From Desulfuromonas acetexigens (GTDB lineage: Bacteria; Desulfobacterota; Desulfuromonadia; Desulfuromonadales; Trichloromonadaceae), in assembly GCF_900111775.1 (NCBI RefSeq), contig NZ_FOJJ01000041.1, forward strand, positions 1 through 64,000: a DNA stretch of 64,000 nt, read 5' to 3'. Below the pieces are notes generated by a model. It ran no database searches and was not told the origin of the DNA. It was given only the letters and a program-made list of their open reading frames with translations. Of this stretch, positions 1 through 9,443 are shown piece after piece. How positions within the stretch are numbered: the stretch's first letter is position 1; each line of letters opens with the position of its first letter. The position numbers and the translations under genes were made by a program.

Positions 1-58
1 TGGGAACTTACGACCCCTGATTACTCAGACGCCGCTCCCTTGAACTACCGGGGTGAAC
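1..58 (-). other. tRNA-like remnant at window edge
   Basis: Read on the minus strand, this segment resembles the interior of a threonine-type tRNA. There is a TAGTTC D-arm start, a CTGA/TCAG pair where the anticodon arm should be, and GGTCGTAAGTTC resembling a T-arm. The anticodon loop is only four bases (GTAA), about three bases too short, and the T-loop lacks the usual TTCRA pattern. It is therefore at best a damaged or partial tRNA, and the window edge cuts it. The rest of the upstream stretch to position 287 shows nothing else recognisable. Confidence 0.2.
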
Positions 59-287
59 GGACAACTCCCCGGACGGGACTTTAACCCGTTTGATCCACAG
101 TTGTTACTGCGTACGGTCGCGTCTTGCGCCGCGACAAACACACACTCATTTCATCGGGTATCCCCCGCTCTCGCCTCCCCTTCGCATAATCCCCCGAAGC
201 GCCGCCGCGCCATCAAGACCGTCGACACCTCTTCCCGCGGGTGCTATCATCCTTGGCCGATTCGATTTCCTCCCGGAGGTCCGCCCC

Positions 288-3200
288 GTGTCCAACATCG
301 ATCCCGCCACCGAAAAACTTCTGTCATCCTTCCGCAAGCGCCCCCCCGCGGAACAGCAGCTCGCGCAGATGCTGGCCTTTTTCCTGGCGCCGGTAGCCCG
401 TAGCAACCTCGCCGCATGCCTGACCCGGGCCGGGGTTCGGCACGACACGGGGCGCGCCATTTATGGTCCCAGCCTTCTGCCGCTCTTGCAAAACCTGAAA
501 AAAGCCTGGCTGGTTACTGAGGTTCAGGGGGGATTTCTGCTGCGCCAGGAATTGCGGCATCCCCTGCTGCGCGAACTGGACCGGCAAGGGAAGCTCCCCG
601 CCTTCGCCGAGGCGGTCAAGTTAAGCATCCGCAACATTTACTACAACAGCCTGGAGCATTGCCTTCAGGATCTGCAACGGGCGATCTATCTGCGCGATCT
701 GTCGGAAGTTTCGCGGATTCTGGATTTTTACCACTCGCGCTTCGACGGTTCTCCCTATGGTCTGCTCTTCGACCGGGCGATGGACGGTGACTGGTTCAAG
801 TCCCTCCCCCCCAACCTCTGGGCCACCATTCTGGTCGACCTGACCATGCGGGATTTCCTGCGACTGGCTCCGTCGGACGCGTTTAACATCCTCGACGCCT
901 GTGTCGGCGACAATCCGGAAGCGCCGCTCGACGCGAAATACCATGTGGTTTTCTATAGGATCATGCGCGGCCGACTGAAAGAGGCGGAAGCGACCATCGC
1001 GCAACTGCGCTTAGAGCCCTTTACCGAACTGGCCGGGATCATCGCCCTGGCGCGGGGGCAGGTCGAGGAAGCGGTTCGCCTTTTCGAACAGGGCCTAGCG
1101 CACATCAAAAAGGAAACGGGCAAGCGCAAGGTCTTTTTCCACGGAATGCTCGGCATCTTTCACCAACTGGCGCTGCTTCGCGCCGGTCTCCCGGAGCATC
1201 TGAAGAATGCCGTCCAGTTGGCCGCCCTCGGCCTGAAACAGGATAAGGGAAACGTGCGCTTTCTCCTCGACCTGTTGAGCCACTTAGCGGAGGCGAAACA
1301 GGGGAGCAATCGCTGTGCGACGGTACTGAAGGATTTTCTGCGCCGGGAGGACAAGCTAAAACCCTTCGAACATCTCATCCGCTGCCTGGTCGCCTTTGAA
1401 CTCAAGGCCGACCTGATTCCCCCTCATTGCAAGGCGCTGGCCCAGGTCGCGGAAGCCGCCCATGCCTCGGGATTTCTCTGGCTGGGGGGCGAAGCGCTGC
1501 GGCTGCTCGAAGCCTTCGAGCCGAAAGCGAAGGTTCGACCCGAGTGGGCGACGAAACTTTTCGCCGAGGAAGGGATCGCCGGTCTGACCGGAGGCGGGAC
1601 GGGCGAACAGAACTGGCAGCGCTCCCTCAAGGCGCTGTTGGCTCTGGGCTCCGGCGCGACCGCCGCCGGGACATCCCCGACCGTCGCCGCCAAGACCTCG
1701 CGGCTGATCTGGCTGCTCCAGGGGAACAACCGCCAGATCGCCATCCAGCCCATCGAGCAGAAACTGGGGGCGCGGGGCTGGAGTAAGGGGCGCAACGTCG
1801 CCCTGAAACGACTGGCGGAAGAGAGCGCGAGTCTCGACTTTCTGACCCCCCAGGACCACAAGGCCATCGCCTGCATCCGCAAGGAACGAGCCTATAACTA
1901 CGGCTATTATGCCCAGATGGTCTACGAGTTCGACGTTGCCAAGACCCTGCGCGCCCTGATCGATCACCCGCTGGTTTTCAACGCCGGCCACGAAGATGAG
2001 CCGCTGACCCTGGCCAAAGGGGAGTTCACCCTGGAAGTGCTGCGCGTCAAGGGAAAACTGAATGTGCGCCTGACGCCCCTGCCCGAGCCTTCGGTCAATT
2101 TCTTCTGGTACTGGGAGGGTTCGACCCGCTTGCTGCTCTTCGAGCCGACGGCGGAACAGCGCCGCATCGCCGCCATTCTCGGCGAGAAGCTGACCGTGCC
2201 CGAAGCGGGGGAAAAGGAGCTGCTCGCCGCCATCACCGCCGTTTCACCCCATGTGCTGGTCCACTCCGATCTGGCCGGGGAGAATCTCGCCGCGGAAAGC
2301 GTGGCTGCCGATGGCCGCCTGCATCTGCTGCTGCGCCCGTCGGGGGCGGGGATCAGCGTCGAGGCGCGGATTTTCCCCTTCGGCGAGCACGGCCCCCGCT
2401 TTCTCCCCGGCCAGGGGGGCGCCGTGGTGATCGCCGAAATCGAGGGGAAAAAGCGGCAATGCCGGCGGGATCAGATTCTGGAACGGCGGCGCCAAGAAAC
2501 GCTGCTGCAAAGTTGGAGCGGCTTCGAGTTCCATGAAAACCACGACGGATTCTGGCGGCTGGAAGAGCCGCAAGAGGCGCTGGAACTGCTCGAAGCGCTG
2601 CACGAGATCCTGCGCGTCGAACCCGAGGTCTATGTCCTGCGCTGGCCGGAAGGGGAAAAGCTCAGGCTGCGCGGCACGGCTTCGTGGGAACGGCTGAAGC
2701 TGGCGGTGCGCTCGGGCAAGGACTGGTTCTCGCTGGAGGGGGAAGTCACCCTCGACGCGGATCAGGTGCTGTCGCTGCAACGGTTGCTGGAACTGGCAGA
2801 GCAGGAAAAAGGCCGCTTCATCCAACTGGCCGACGGCGAATTCGTCGCCCTCACCGAGGAGTTCCGCCGCCGGCTGGACGAACTGCGGCGGGTGGTGGAC
2901 CGGCACGGCAAGGAGCCCCGTTTCCATCCCTTGGCGGCAACCCTGGTGAACGAGACGCTGGGCGGCGCCGGCGGCATCAAAGGGGATAAATCCTGGAAAG
3001 CGGCGCTGAAACGGTTCCGCGCGGCCGAAGCCTTGCAACCGGCGGTGCCCGCCACCTTGCGCGCCGAGCTGCGCGACTACCAGCAGGAAGGCTTCGAATG
3101 GCTCAGCCGCCTGGCCCATTGGGGGGTCGGCGCCTGTCTCGCCGACGACATGGGCCTGGGCAAGACCGTGCAGGCGCTGGCGCTGCTCATCGACCGCGCC

Positions 3201-4451
3201 CCAGCGGGACCGGCGCTGGTGCTGGCCCCGACCTCGGTCTGTCTCAACTGGGAAAGCGAGGCCCGCCGGTTCGCGCCGACCTTGCGGCCGCGCCTGTTCG
3301 GCGGCGGCGACCGGCAAGCTTTCGTCGAATCGCTGCAACCTTTCGATCTGGCGATTTGCAGCTACACCCTGTTTCAGCAGGAAGCCGAACGGCTAACCGG
3401 CGTCCGCTGGGAAACGGTGGTACTCGACGAAGCCCAGGCGATCAAGAATATGACCACCAAGCGCTCCCAGGCGGCGATGCAGCTCAACGCCGGGTTCCGC
3501 ATCGCCACCACCGGCACCCCGGTGGAAAACCGCCTGGACGAACTCTGGAATCTCTTCCGCTTTCTCAATCCCGGCCTGCTCGGCTCGCACCAATCCTTCA
3601 CCACCCGCTTCGCCAACCCCATCGAACGGGAACGGGACAAGGGGGCCCGGACCCTGCTGAAAAAACTCATCCGCCCCTTCATCCTGCGGCGCACCAAGAG
3701 CCAGGTGCTGGAGGAGTTGCCTCCGCGCACCGAAATTGTCCAGCGGGTGGAACTTTCCTCGGAAGAAGCGGCCTTTTACGAAGCGCTGCGGCGCAAGGCC
3801 CTAGAGAGCCTGGGCGAGGCTGGAGAGCAGGCCCCCGGCGAACGGCAGATCCGCATTCTCGCCGAAATCATGCGCCTGCGCCGGGCCTGCTGTCATCCGC
3901 GCTTGGTGCTGCCGGAGAGCACCCTGTCCAGCGCCAAACTCGCGGCCTTCCGGGAGATTGTCGACGAACTGCGGGCCAACGGCCACCGGGCGCTGGTCTT
4001 CAGCCAGTTTGTCTCTCATCTCGATCTGTTGCGCGAGGAACTGGATAAGGACGGCATCGTCTACCAGTATCTCGACGGCTCCACCCCGGCCAAGGAACGC
4101 CAAGCCCAGGTCGCCGCCTTTCAGGCCGGCCGGGGCGAGCTCTTTCTCATCAGCCTCAAAGCCGGTGGCGTCGGCCTCAACCTCACCGCCGCCGACTACG
4201 TCATCCACATGGACCCCTGGTGGAACCCGGCGGTGGAAGATCAGGCCTCCGACCGCGCCCACCGCATCGGCCAGCTCCGCCCGGTCACGGTCTATCGCCT
4301 GGTCGCGGCCAACACCATCGAAGAAAAGATCGTCGCCCTCCACGGCCAAAAACGCGAACTGGCCGACTCCCTGCTCGAAGGAACGGAAACGGCCCTGCGC
4401 GTTTCGGCGGAGGATCTGCTGGAGTTGTTGCGGGAGGGGGTAGAAAAATAG
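288..4451 (+). CDS. SNF2-family DEAD/DEAH helicase
   Basis: This 1387-residue protein is a Swi2/Snf2-type ATP-dependent DNA translocase. The two helicase lobes fill the last ~450 residues. Walker A is DMGLGKT near residue 953, the DEAQ box is near 1046, and the C-terminal motif SDRAHRIGQ lies near 1318. The first ~600 residues look helical and repeat-like, with no family I can name; bacterial SNF2 proteins often have such substrate-specific N-terminal regions. I chose the GTG at 288 because GGAGG lies 8 bases upstream (275-279); an open frame continues to 90 without a ribosome binding site. Its role is probably remodelling of protein-DNA or RNA polymerase-DNA complexes. No phage-defence partner genes lie beside it, so I do not call it a defence gene. 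Confidence 0.9.
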   Translation: MSNIDPATEKLLSSFRKRPPAEQQLAQMLAFFLAPVARSNLAACLTRAGVRHDTGRAIYGPSLLPLLQNLKKAWLVTEVQGGFLLRQELRHPLLRELDRQGKLPAFAEAVKLSIRNIYYNSLEHCLQDLQRAIYLRDLSEVSRILDFYHSRFDGSPYGLLFDRAMDGDWFKSLPPNLWATILVDLTMRDFLRLAPSDAFNILDACVGDNPEAPLDAKYHVVFYRIMRGRLKEAEATIAQLRLEPFTELAGIIALARGQVEEAVRLFEQGLAHIKKETGKRKVFFHGMLGIFHQLALLRAGLPEHLKNAVQLAALGLKQDKGNVRFLLDLLSHLAEAKQGSNRCATVLKDFLRREDKLKPFEHLIRCLVAFELKADLIPPHCKALAQVAEAAHASGFLWLGGEALRLLEAFEPKAKVRPEWATKLFAEEGIAGLTGGGTGEQNWQRSLKALLALGSGATAAGTSPTVAAKTSRLIWLLQGNNRQIAIQPIEQKLGARGWSKGRNVALKRLAEESASLDFLTPQDHKAIACIRKERAYNYGYYAQMVYEFDVAKTLRALIDHPLVFNAGHEDEPLTLAKGEFTLEVLRVKGKLNVRLTPLPEPSVNFFWYWEGSTRLLLFEPTAEQRRIAAILGEKLTVPEAGEKELLAAITAVSPHVLVHSDLAGENLAAESVAADGRLHLLLRPSGAGISVEARIFPFGEHGPRFLPGQGGAVVIAEIEGKKRQCRRDQILERRRQETLLQSWSGFEFHENHDGFWRLEEPQEALELLEALHEILRVEPEVYVLRWPEGEKLRLRGTASWERLKLAVRSGKDWFSLEGEVTLDADQVLSLQRLLELAEQEKGRFIQLADGEFVALTEEFRRRLDELRRVVDRHGKEPRFHPLAATLVNETLGGAGGIKGDKSWKAALKRFRAAEALQPAVPATLRAELRDYQQEGFEWLSRLAHWGVGACLADDMGLGKTVQALALLIDRAPAGPALVLAPTSVCLNWESEARRFAPTLRPRLFGGGDRQAFVESLQPFDLAICSYTLFQQEAERLTGVRWETVVLDEAQAIKNMTTKRSQAAMQLNAGFRIATTGTPVENRLDELWNLFRFLNPGLLGSHQSFTTRFANPIERERDKGARTLLKKLIRPFILRRTKSQVLEELPPRTEIVQRVELSSEEAAFYEALRRKALESLGEAGEQAPGERQIRILAEIMRLRRACCHPRLVLPESTLSSAKLAAFREIVDELRANGHRALVFSQFVSHLDLLREELDKDGIVYQYLDGSTPAKERQAQVAAFQAGRGELFLISLKAGGVGLNLTAADYVIHMDPWWNPAVEDQASDRAHRIGQLRPVTVYRLVAANTIEEKIVALHGQKRELADSLLEGTETALRVSAEDLLELLREGVEK

Positions 4452-4513
4452 AGATCGCATCAGCGACCGGTTGGAACCGGTCACCGCACGCATAGAAGAG
4501 GAGATTTCTCGCT

Positions 4514-4924
4514 ATGACCTACGAAACCCTTGAAGAGGCCTTCCTTTTTGTCAGCGCGGCACCGCACAGCGAAAACAGCGCGGTGATCAACCGTAAAACG
4601 GGGGAATTGTTCTTTGCTTCGGAGGAGATGACAGATCTTGACGAACTGCCTGAGGATGCGGACGAGAACGATGACTACATCTACATCCCCCACCAGAATG
4701 ACCTCGATTTGGGCAAGCCGGTGGTGATGGACTTCGTTCGCAACCGCTGCCCGAATCTGATCGACAGGGTGCAGGCGATCTTCCGGCGTAAAGGGGCTTA
4801 CGGCCGGTTCAGGGATCTGCTGATGGAGAAGAATCTGCTGGACGATTGGTACACATTCGAGCAGCAGCGAATCCGCGAGGCGTTGCTCCAATGGTGCGAA
4901 GAAAACAAAATCGTGCTCGATTGA
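4514..4924 (+). CDS. UPF0158 family protein
   Basis: A 136-residue acidic soluble protein that matches the UPF0158 family in length and pattern. The N-terminal half is a beta-rich ...INRKTGELFF... segment, followed by an acidic stretch (DELPEDADENDD) and a C-terminal part with the FRRKGAYGRFRDLL and WYTFEQQRIREAL motifs typical of the family. The function of the family is unknown. A GAGGAG ribosome binding site lies about 10 bases before the ATG. It follows the helicase gene by 62 bp on the same strand and may be co-transcribed. Confidence 0.85.
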   Translation: MTYETLEEAFLFVSAAPHSENSAVINRKTGELFFASEEMTDLDELPEDADENDDYIYIPHQNDLDLGKPVVMDFVRNRCPNLIDRVQAIFRRKGAYGRFRDLLMEKNLLDDWYTFEQQRIREALLQWCEENKIVLD

Positions 4925-5047
4925 CGGTGAAAGGCAACCAGAAGTCGGGTCGGACAGATGGGGGGTTCGCGCCTTAGCTCCCCTCTCCACCATATCCAAC
5001 CTCCTTGCCATGCCGGATGGCGACGATGCGGCTCACGCCTTGATACC

Positions 5048-5076
5048 TTGACCTCCCTCGCCGATCCATGTAGAGT
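5048..5076 (+). promoter_or_regulatory. Candidate sigma-70 promoter for ABC ATPase pair
   Basis: TTGACC at 5048-5053 and TAGAGT at 5071-5076 are separated by exactly 17 bp, with 5/6 and 4/6 matches to consensus. This would start transcription about 40 bp before the ATPase gene at 5122. The call rests on sequence only. Confidence 0.4.
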
Positions 5077-5121
5077 TTCCGCCGTTCGGTTGTTTTTCAT
5101 CCCTCTCGATTTCAATCCCGG

Positions 5122-6078
5122 ATGCCCATGCCGCCACTGCTCGACGTTCGCAATCTGATGACTTATTTCTTCACCGCCGGCGGTTTGGTCAAGGCCGTGC
5201 GCGGGGTCGATTTCACCATCGAGACCGGGGAGACCTTGGCGCTGGTGGGGGAGTCGGGATGCGGCAAGTCGATGACCGCCCTGTCGTTACTGCGACTGGT
5301 GCCGGAGCCGGGGCGGATTGTGGAGGGGCAGATTTTCTTCGCCGGCAACGATCTGCTGCACGTCCCCGACGAGGAGATGCGCCGGGTGCGCGGCAATCAG
5401 ATCGCCATGATCTTTCAGGAGCCGATGACCTCGCTCAACCCGGTGCTGCGCATCGGCGAGCAGATCGCCGAGGTGCTTCGTCTGCATAAGGGGCAATCCC
5501 CCGCCGAGGCGCTGGAGACCGCCGCCGACCTGCTGCATCAGGTGGGCATCCCTTCACCGAAACAGCGCCTCCGCGAATATCCCCATCAGCTTTCCGGCGG
5601 CATGCGCCAGCGGGTGGTGATCGCCATGGCGCTGGCATGCGACCCGCGCCTGCTCATCGCCGACGAGCCAACCACCGCCCTCGACGTCACCATCCAAGCG
5701 CAAATCATGGATCTGCTGCGACAGCTCAAGAGCGAACGGGAGATGGCGACCCTGCTCATCACCCACGATCTCGGGGTGGTGGCGGAAAACGCCGACCGGG
5801 TGGCGATCATGTACAACGGGCTGATTCTCGAATACGCCCCGGTGCGGGCCATCTTCAACGATCCCCACCATCCCTACACCAGCGGCCTGCTCGCCTGCAT
5901 CCCCAAGCTCGGCGAGAAGCGCCGCCGGCTGACCACCGTCAACAATCAGGGCGGCGGCGGCAACGGCGCCCTTTCTTTTCTCGACCGCTGCCCGCCGGAG
6001 TATGCGCCGCGCCAGGGGCATCTGCCCCGGTTGCGGGAAACGTCGCCGGGGCACCTGGTCCGCTGCTGGGAGGACTGA
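5122..6078 (+). CDS. Peptide/nickel-type ABC transporter ATPase (OppD/DppD-like)
   Basis: A 318-residue ABC ATPase of the oligopeptide/dipeptide/nickel family. It has Walker A GESGCGKS, the ABC signature LSGGMRQR, Walker B with ADEPTTALD, and the C-terminal oligo/dipeptide extension ([11 protein letters not shown], then a cysteine-containing tail). It would energise import of peptides or a related solute from the cytoplasmic face. ATG codons at 5122 and 5128 are both possible and neither has a strong ribosome binding site. It is followed by its partner ATPase one base after its stop. No permease or binding-protein gene is adjacent in the window, so the substrate cannot be inferred. Confidence 0.9.
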   Translation: MPMPPLLDVRNLMTYFFTAGGLVKAVRGVDFTIETGETLALVGESGCGKSMTALSLLRLVPEPGRIVEGQIFFAGNDLLHVPDEEMRRVRGNQIAMIFQEPMTSLNPVLRIGEQIAEVLRLHKGQSPAEALETAADLLHQVGIPSPKQRLREYPHQLSGGMRQRVVIAMALACDPRLLIADEPTTALDVTIQAQIMDLLRQLKSEREMATLLITHDLGVVAENADRVAIMYNGLILEYAPVRAIFNDPHHPYTSGLLACIPKLGEKRRRLTTVNNQGGGGNGALSFLDRCPPEYAPRQGHLPRLRETSPGHLVRCWED

Positions 6079-6079
6079 C

Positions 6080-7069
<990 letters not shown>

Positions 7070-7104
7070 GATCCGATTAGAACAAATCTCGGGCGCAACG
7101 CAAT

Positions 7105-7130
7105 GATGCGGTTCCTTTCGTCACCGCATC
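7105..7130. repeat. Inverted repeat (REP-like hairpin) next to repeat A
   Basis: GATGCGGT (7105-7112) and ACCGCATC (7123-7130) form an 8-bp perfect inverted repeat around a 10-base loop. It is 5 bp from the larger palindromic element at 7135. In the two other copies of that element a GATGCTTT/AAAGCATC hairpin stands in the same relative place. Confidence 0.6.
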
Positions 7131-7134
7131 CTAC

Positions 7135-7255
7135 GGGCTGATCAAAAATGCCCGGATGCAAGGCGCGCGAAATTAGAGGAGCGAGTCGTACCCATAGGTA
7201 CGTCGCAACGACGAGGATGAGGGAAAACGCCGCGGACGGGCGTTTTCATCAGCCC
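7135..7255. repeat. Dispersed palindromic repeat, copy A (divergent)
   Basis: A 121-bp element with imperfect 19-20 bp terminal inverted repeats (GGGCTGATCAAAA... and ...TTTTCATCAGCCC). It has an inner GATGCAAGGCGCGC motif and a central near-palindrome CGTACCCATAGGTACG. The plan matches copies at 11157 and 53852, although the sequence is more diverged. It lies between the convergent ATPase and DUF190 genes, and its right end supplies the stop codon of the DUF190 gene. It contains no coding sequence, so it behaves like a REP/MITE-type non-autonomous element. Confidence 0.7.
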
Positions 7256-7596
7256 TGCTCATGTTTATGGGTGTAGCGGATGACATGGACCTTTTCCAGG
7301 GTAATCATGCCGCTACCGACCATCTCGTCGATTTTGGGCATGACGGCGTCGATCTTTTCCTGGGAATCGACGACTTCGATCACCAGCGGGAGATCGGCGG
7401 AGAGGTCGAGGAATTTCTGGGTGTGGAAGACCCGATGAGCACCGAAGCCGCAGACGCCGCGCAGCACCGTCGCCCCGGCGAAGCCCTCTTTCAAAAAGAG
7501 GTCCGTGAGCGCCTCGTACAAGGGCCGATGGCCGTGGCGCTTGGCTTCGCCGATGAAGATGCGCATCAGAACTTTTTCGCCGACAAACTTGGACAT
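7249..7596 (-). CDS. DUF190 family protein, fluoride-unit partner of CrcB
   Basis: A 115-residue cytoplasmic protein of the DUF190 family, a ferredoxin-like/PII-like fold. Typical sequence includes FIGEAKRHGHRPLYEAL, GFAGATVLRGVCGFG and LPLVIEVVD. DUF190 genes are frequently found beside crcB and are presumed to help fluoride export, perhaps as a regulator; this is established as an association, not a mechanism. Here it starts 10 bp after the crcB stop on the minus strand, so both should be under the same fluoride riboswitch. The last residues (HKHEQG) are rich in His, and the stop codon lies inside repeat A. Confidence 0.85.
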   Translation of the reverse strand: MSKFVGEKVLMRIFIGEAKRHGHRPLYEALTDLFLKEGFAGATVLRGVCGFGAHRVFHTQKFLDLSADLPLVIEVVDSQEKIDAVMPKIDEMVGSGMITLEKVHVIRYTHKHEQG

Positions 7597-7606
7597 GGGA
7601 GCCTCC

Positions 7607-7984
7607 CTAGGATAGTTGCCGGGCCAGGGCGATACCGAGCCAGGTGCAGATCAGACAGACCGTCACGCTCGCCAGGATATTGCCGAAGGCGGTGAAAAAC
7701 TGGCCGTCTTCCAGCAACTTGAAGGTCTCGAAGCTGAAGGTCGAAAAGGTGGTCAATCCGCCCATGAAACCGATGGTCAGCCCGACCCGCAGCGCCTGCG
7801 GCAAGAGGGTGCTTTTCAGGCTGAACTCCATCAACAGACCGATGAGAAAAGCGCCGATGACGTTGACCACGAAGGTGCCGTAGGGAAAGCCCCGGCCCAG
7901 CAGGTTGTAGACCCAGCCCGACAGATAGTAGCGGGCGAGACAGCCCAGCGCCCCGCACCCCGCGATGAAAAAGGCGGTGGTCAT
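7607..7984 (-). CDS. crcB: Fluoride ion channel/exporter CrcB (Fluc)
   Basis: A 125-residue, four-helix membrane protein of the Fluc/CrcB family that exports fluoride as a dual-topology dimer. Family features are an N-terminal GCGALGCLARYYLSGW, the polar TM2 region GTFVVNVIGAFLIGLLME, and the TM3 motif GFMGGLTTFSTFSFE with the Phe and Thr/Ser residues that line the pore. The ATG at 7984 has a GGAGG ribosome binding site (7993-7997) and gives the standard family length. A longer in-frame start at 8077 lies inside the riboswitch and is rejected. Expression is expected to be turned on by fluoride. Confidence 0.95.
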   Translation of the reverse strand: MTTAFFIAGCGALGCLARYYLSGWVYNLLGRGFPYGTFVVNVIGAFLIGLLMEFSLKSTLLPQALRVGLTIGFMGGLTTFSTFSFETFKLLEDGQFFTAFGNILASVTVCLICTWLGIALARQLS

Positions 7985-8005
7985 GGAAATGCCTCCTTTG
8001 GTGAT

Positions 8006-8040
8006 AAAAAAACTCCGGCCTTCGGGATGAAAACAGGAGT
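8006..8040 (-). terminator. Riboswitch-controlled intrinsic terminator of crcB
   Basis: On the minus strand, ACTCCTG pairs with CCGGAGT across a short loop and is followed by seven T residues (8012-8006). The 5' arm is the same ACTCC that closes the fluoride aptamer, so ligand-stabilised aptamer and terminator are mutually exclusive. This is the expected genetic-ON arrangement. Confidence 0.8.
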
Positions 8041-8086
8041 CATCAGCTTGTCGCCAAACGCTTTCGGCGAACGCCATCGCCTGCGA
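8033..8086 (-). ncRNA. Fluoride riboswitch (crcB RNA motif)
   Basis: Read on the minus strand, the segment contains GGCGATGGCGTTCGCC, then a short variable stem, then CTGATGACTCCTG. These are the two conserved blocks of the fluoride riboswitch aptamer (GGCGAUGGnGUUCGCC and CUGAUGACUCCUA in the known class). It is immediately upstream of crcB with a terminator overlapping its 3' side. Fluoride binding should stop terminator formation and allow crcB-DUF190 expression. The aptamer boundaries are approximate. Confidence 0.93.
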
Positions 8087-8096
8087 ACGTGTTTTT

Positions 8097-8125
8097 CACT
8101 TACTCCCGAACCGGCGTGATGTCAA
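8097..8125 (-). promoter_or_regulatory. Candidate sigma-70 promoter of the crcB unit
   Basis: On the minus strand a perfect TTGACA (8125-8120) precedes a weak TAAGTG (8102-8097) with 17 bp spacing. The predicted start is near 8090, just ahead of the aptamer, which fits a riboswitch leader. The -10 match is poor. Confidence 0.4.
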
Positions 8126-8168
8126 GGCTTTATCAGCTCACCCGCGCCCCGTACCCAGGCCGACGCCC

Positions 8169-8636
8169 ATGAACAAAACCGCGCTGCTGCAACAGATCAT
8201 CGCCCGCCTTGCCCACGACCTGGAACTGCTGCTCGCCGCCGCCAAGTCCGCTCACGCCGCCGCGACCCACGCGGAGAATATTCCCGACAACAAGTACGCC
8301 ACCCTCGCCCTGGAAGCCTCTTACCTCGCCCAGGGGCAGGCCAACCGAGCAAGCGAAATCCGTCGAGCGCTGGATGCGTTCAAGCAGCTCAACGGCCGAC
8401 CGAGCGCGGACGGAACCGTTCGCCTCGGCGCACTGGTGGTGTTGGAGGACGAGGAAGGCGCGACCAAAGTCTTTTTCATCGGGCCCGTGGAGGGAGGCCT
8501 GAAAATCACCCACGAGGAGCGGGAGGTGCTGGTCATCACCCCGGCCTCCCCCTTGGGCCGAGAGCTACTCGGCAAAACCATCGGCGAGGGGGTGAAGTCG
8601 GGGAGCTCGGAGTATGAAATCCTCAGGATTGTTTGA
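8169..8636 (+). CDS. GreA/GreB-family C-terminal domain protein
   Basis: A 155-residue protein with a short helical N-terminal segment and a C-terminal GreA/GreB-like (FKBP-fold) domain. The domain contains the family pattern LGALVVLEDEE...FFIGPVEGG and the closing ITPASPLGRELLGKTIGEGV. Classical Gre factors insert an acidic coiled-coil tip into the RNA polymerase secondary channel. Here the N-terminal helices are Ala-rich and lack an obvious acidic tip, so this may be a Gre-like RNA polymerase-binding protein without cleavage-stimulating activity. It is transcribed divergently from crcB and convergently with the gspB-like gene, which it meets with a 6-bp gap. Confidence 0.8.
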   Translation: MNKTALLQQIIARLAHDLELLLAAAKSAHAAATHAENIPDNKYATLALEASYLAQGQANRASEIRRALDAFKQLNGRPSADGTVRLGALVVLEDEEGATKVFFIGPVEGGLKITHEEREVLVITPASPLGRELLGKTIGEGVKSGSSEYEILRIV

Positions 8637-8642
8637 AGGCTC

Positions 8643-9437
8643 CTACATCTCCTTCGGTACCCGGAAGCGGAAACCTTCGAAGGTGAAGATCAGCTCGCGC
8701 GGGGCGATCTCTTCGAGGCGCAGGCCGACGTCGAGATAGCTCCCTTCGCGGAGGATGCGGTTGTTGATCCGCACCAGACGGGAAGCCGGGACGGCGGAGT
8801 AGGCGTAAACGGAAATCGTCATCTCCGGCACACGGGTGCGAACATCTCCAGGGAGATCCTCCAATTCCAGCACCGGCGGCGGGCCGACCTCGATGGGTTG
8901 CGGCGGCGAAACCGGTTCCGGAACCGGCGCGACCACCGGAGCTTCCGGACGGCTCTCCACGGGGGGGGGAGGAGGTACCACGACCTGGGCGACCTCGGCT
9001 TCCCGCACCGGCACCGTCGCGGGTTCGGGACGCGGAGGCGGAACGGGGGCGGGCGGCGGCGCGACTTCGCGAACAACGGTCGCGGGAGTCGGAGCGGGAA
9101 CAGGCTCAGGAGCCGGTTGCGGTGAGGCGACCACCGGTTCCGGCGCGACCACAGCCGGAGGCGCGGGAGGCGCGGGGGCAAGCGGCGCGGACTCGGCAAT
9201 CAGCGCCGGTGCCGCCTCGGTCACGACGGCGGCGACCTGGGGTTCTTCCCGGAAGAAGACATACCAGAGCAGCACCCCGGCGTTGAGCAGCAGCACCGCG
9301 ATCAGCAGATAGGGCCAGAGAGGCCGGCGTTTTCGGGGGGGCGGCGGACCCTCGCCGTGCACCGTATGCAGATTGGGCACCTCGGCCGTTTCCCGTTTTT
9401 TTTCCGATTTTTTCAAGGCATCGAGAATAAAGGACAT
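8643..9437 (-). CDS. gspB: GspB-like type II secretion assembly protein
   Basis: A 264-residue protein. A short cytoplasmic N-terminus (MSFILDALKKSEKKR, the hallmark of GspB/ExeB-like proteins) leads to one membrane helix at residues ~41-62. A long Pro/Ala/Val-rich periplasmic spacer (~65-190) follows, then a C-terminal T2SSB-type domain (SVYAYSAVPASRLVRINN, ending GFRFRVPKEM). In Aeromonas the ExeA-ExeB complex inserts the secretin into the outer membrane through the peptidoglycan. The gene follows the GspA-like ATPase by 6 bp on the same strand, matching exeAB order. No other secretion genes are in the window. Confidence 0.85.
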   Translation of the reverse strand: MSFILDALKKSEKKRETAEVPNLHTVHGEGPPPPRKRRPLWPYLLIAVLLLNAGVLLWYVFFREEPQVAAVVTEAAPALIAESAPLAPAPPAPPAVVAPEPVVASPQPAPEPVPAPTPATVVREVAPPPAPVPPPRPEPATVPVREAEVAQVVVPPPPPVESRPEAPVVAPVPEPVSPPQPIEVGPPPVLELEDLPGDVRTRVPEMTISVYAYSAVPASRLVRINNRILREGSYLDVGLRLEEIAPRELIFTFEGFRFRVPKEM

Positions 9438-9443
9438 GCCGCA

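Noticed and set aside
7985-8077. 31-residue N-terminal extension of CrcB
   Set aside because: This stretch is the fluoride riboswitch, terminator and leader; the family start and ribosome binding site are at 7984.
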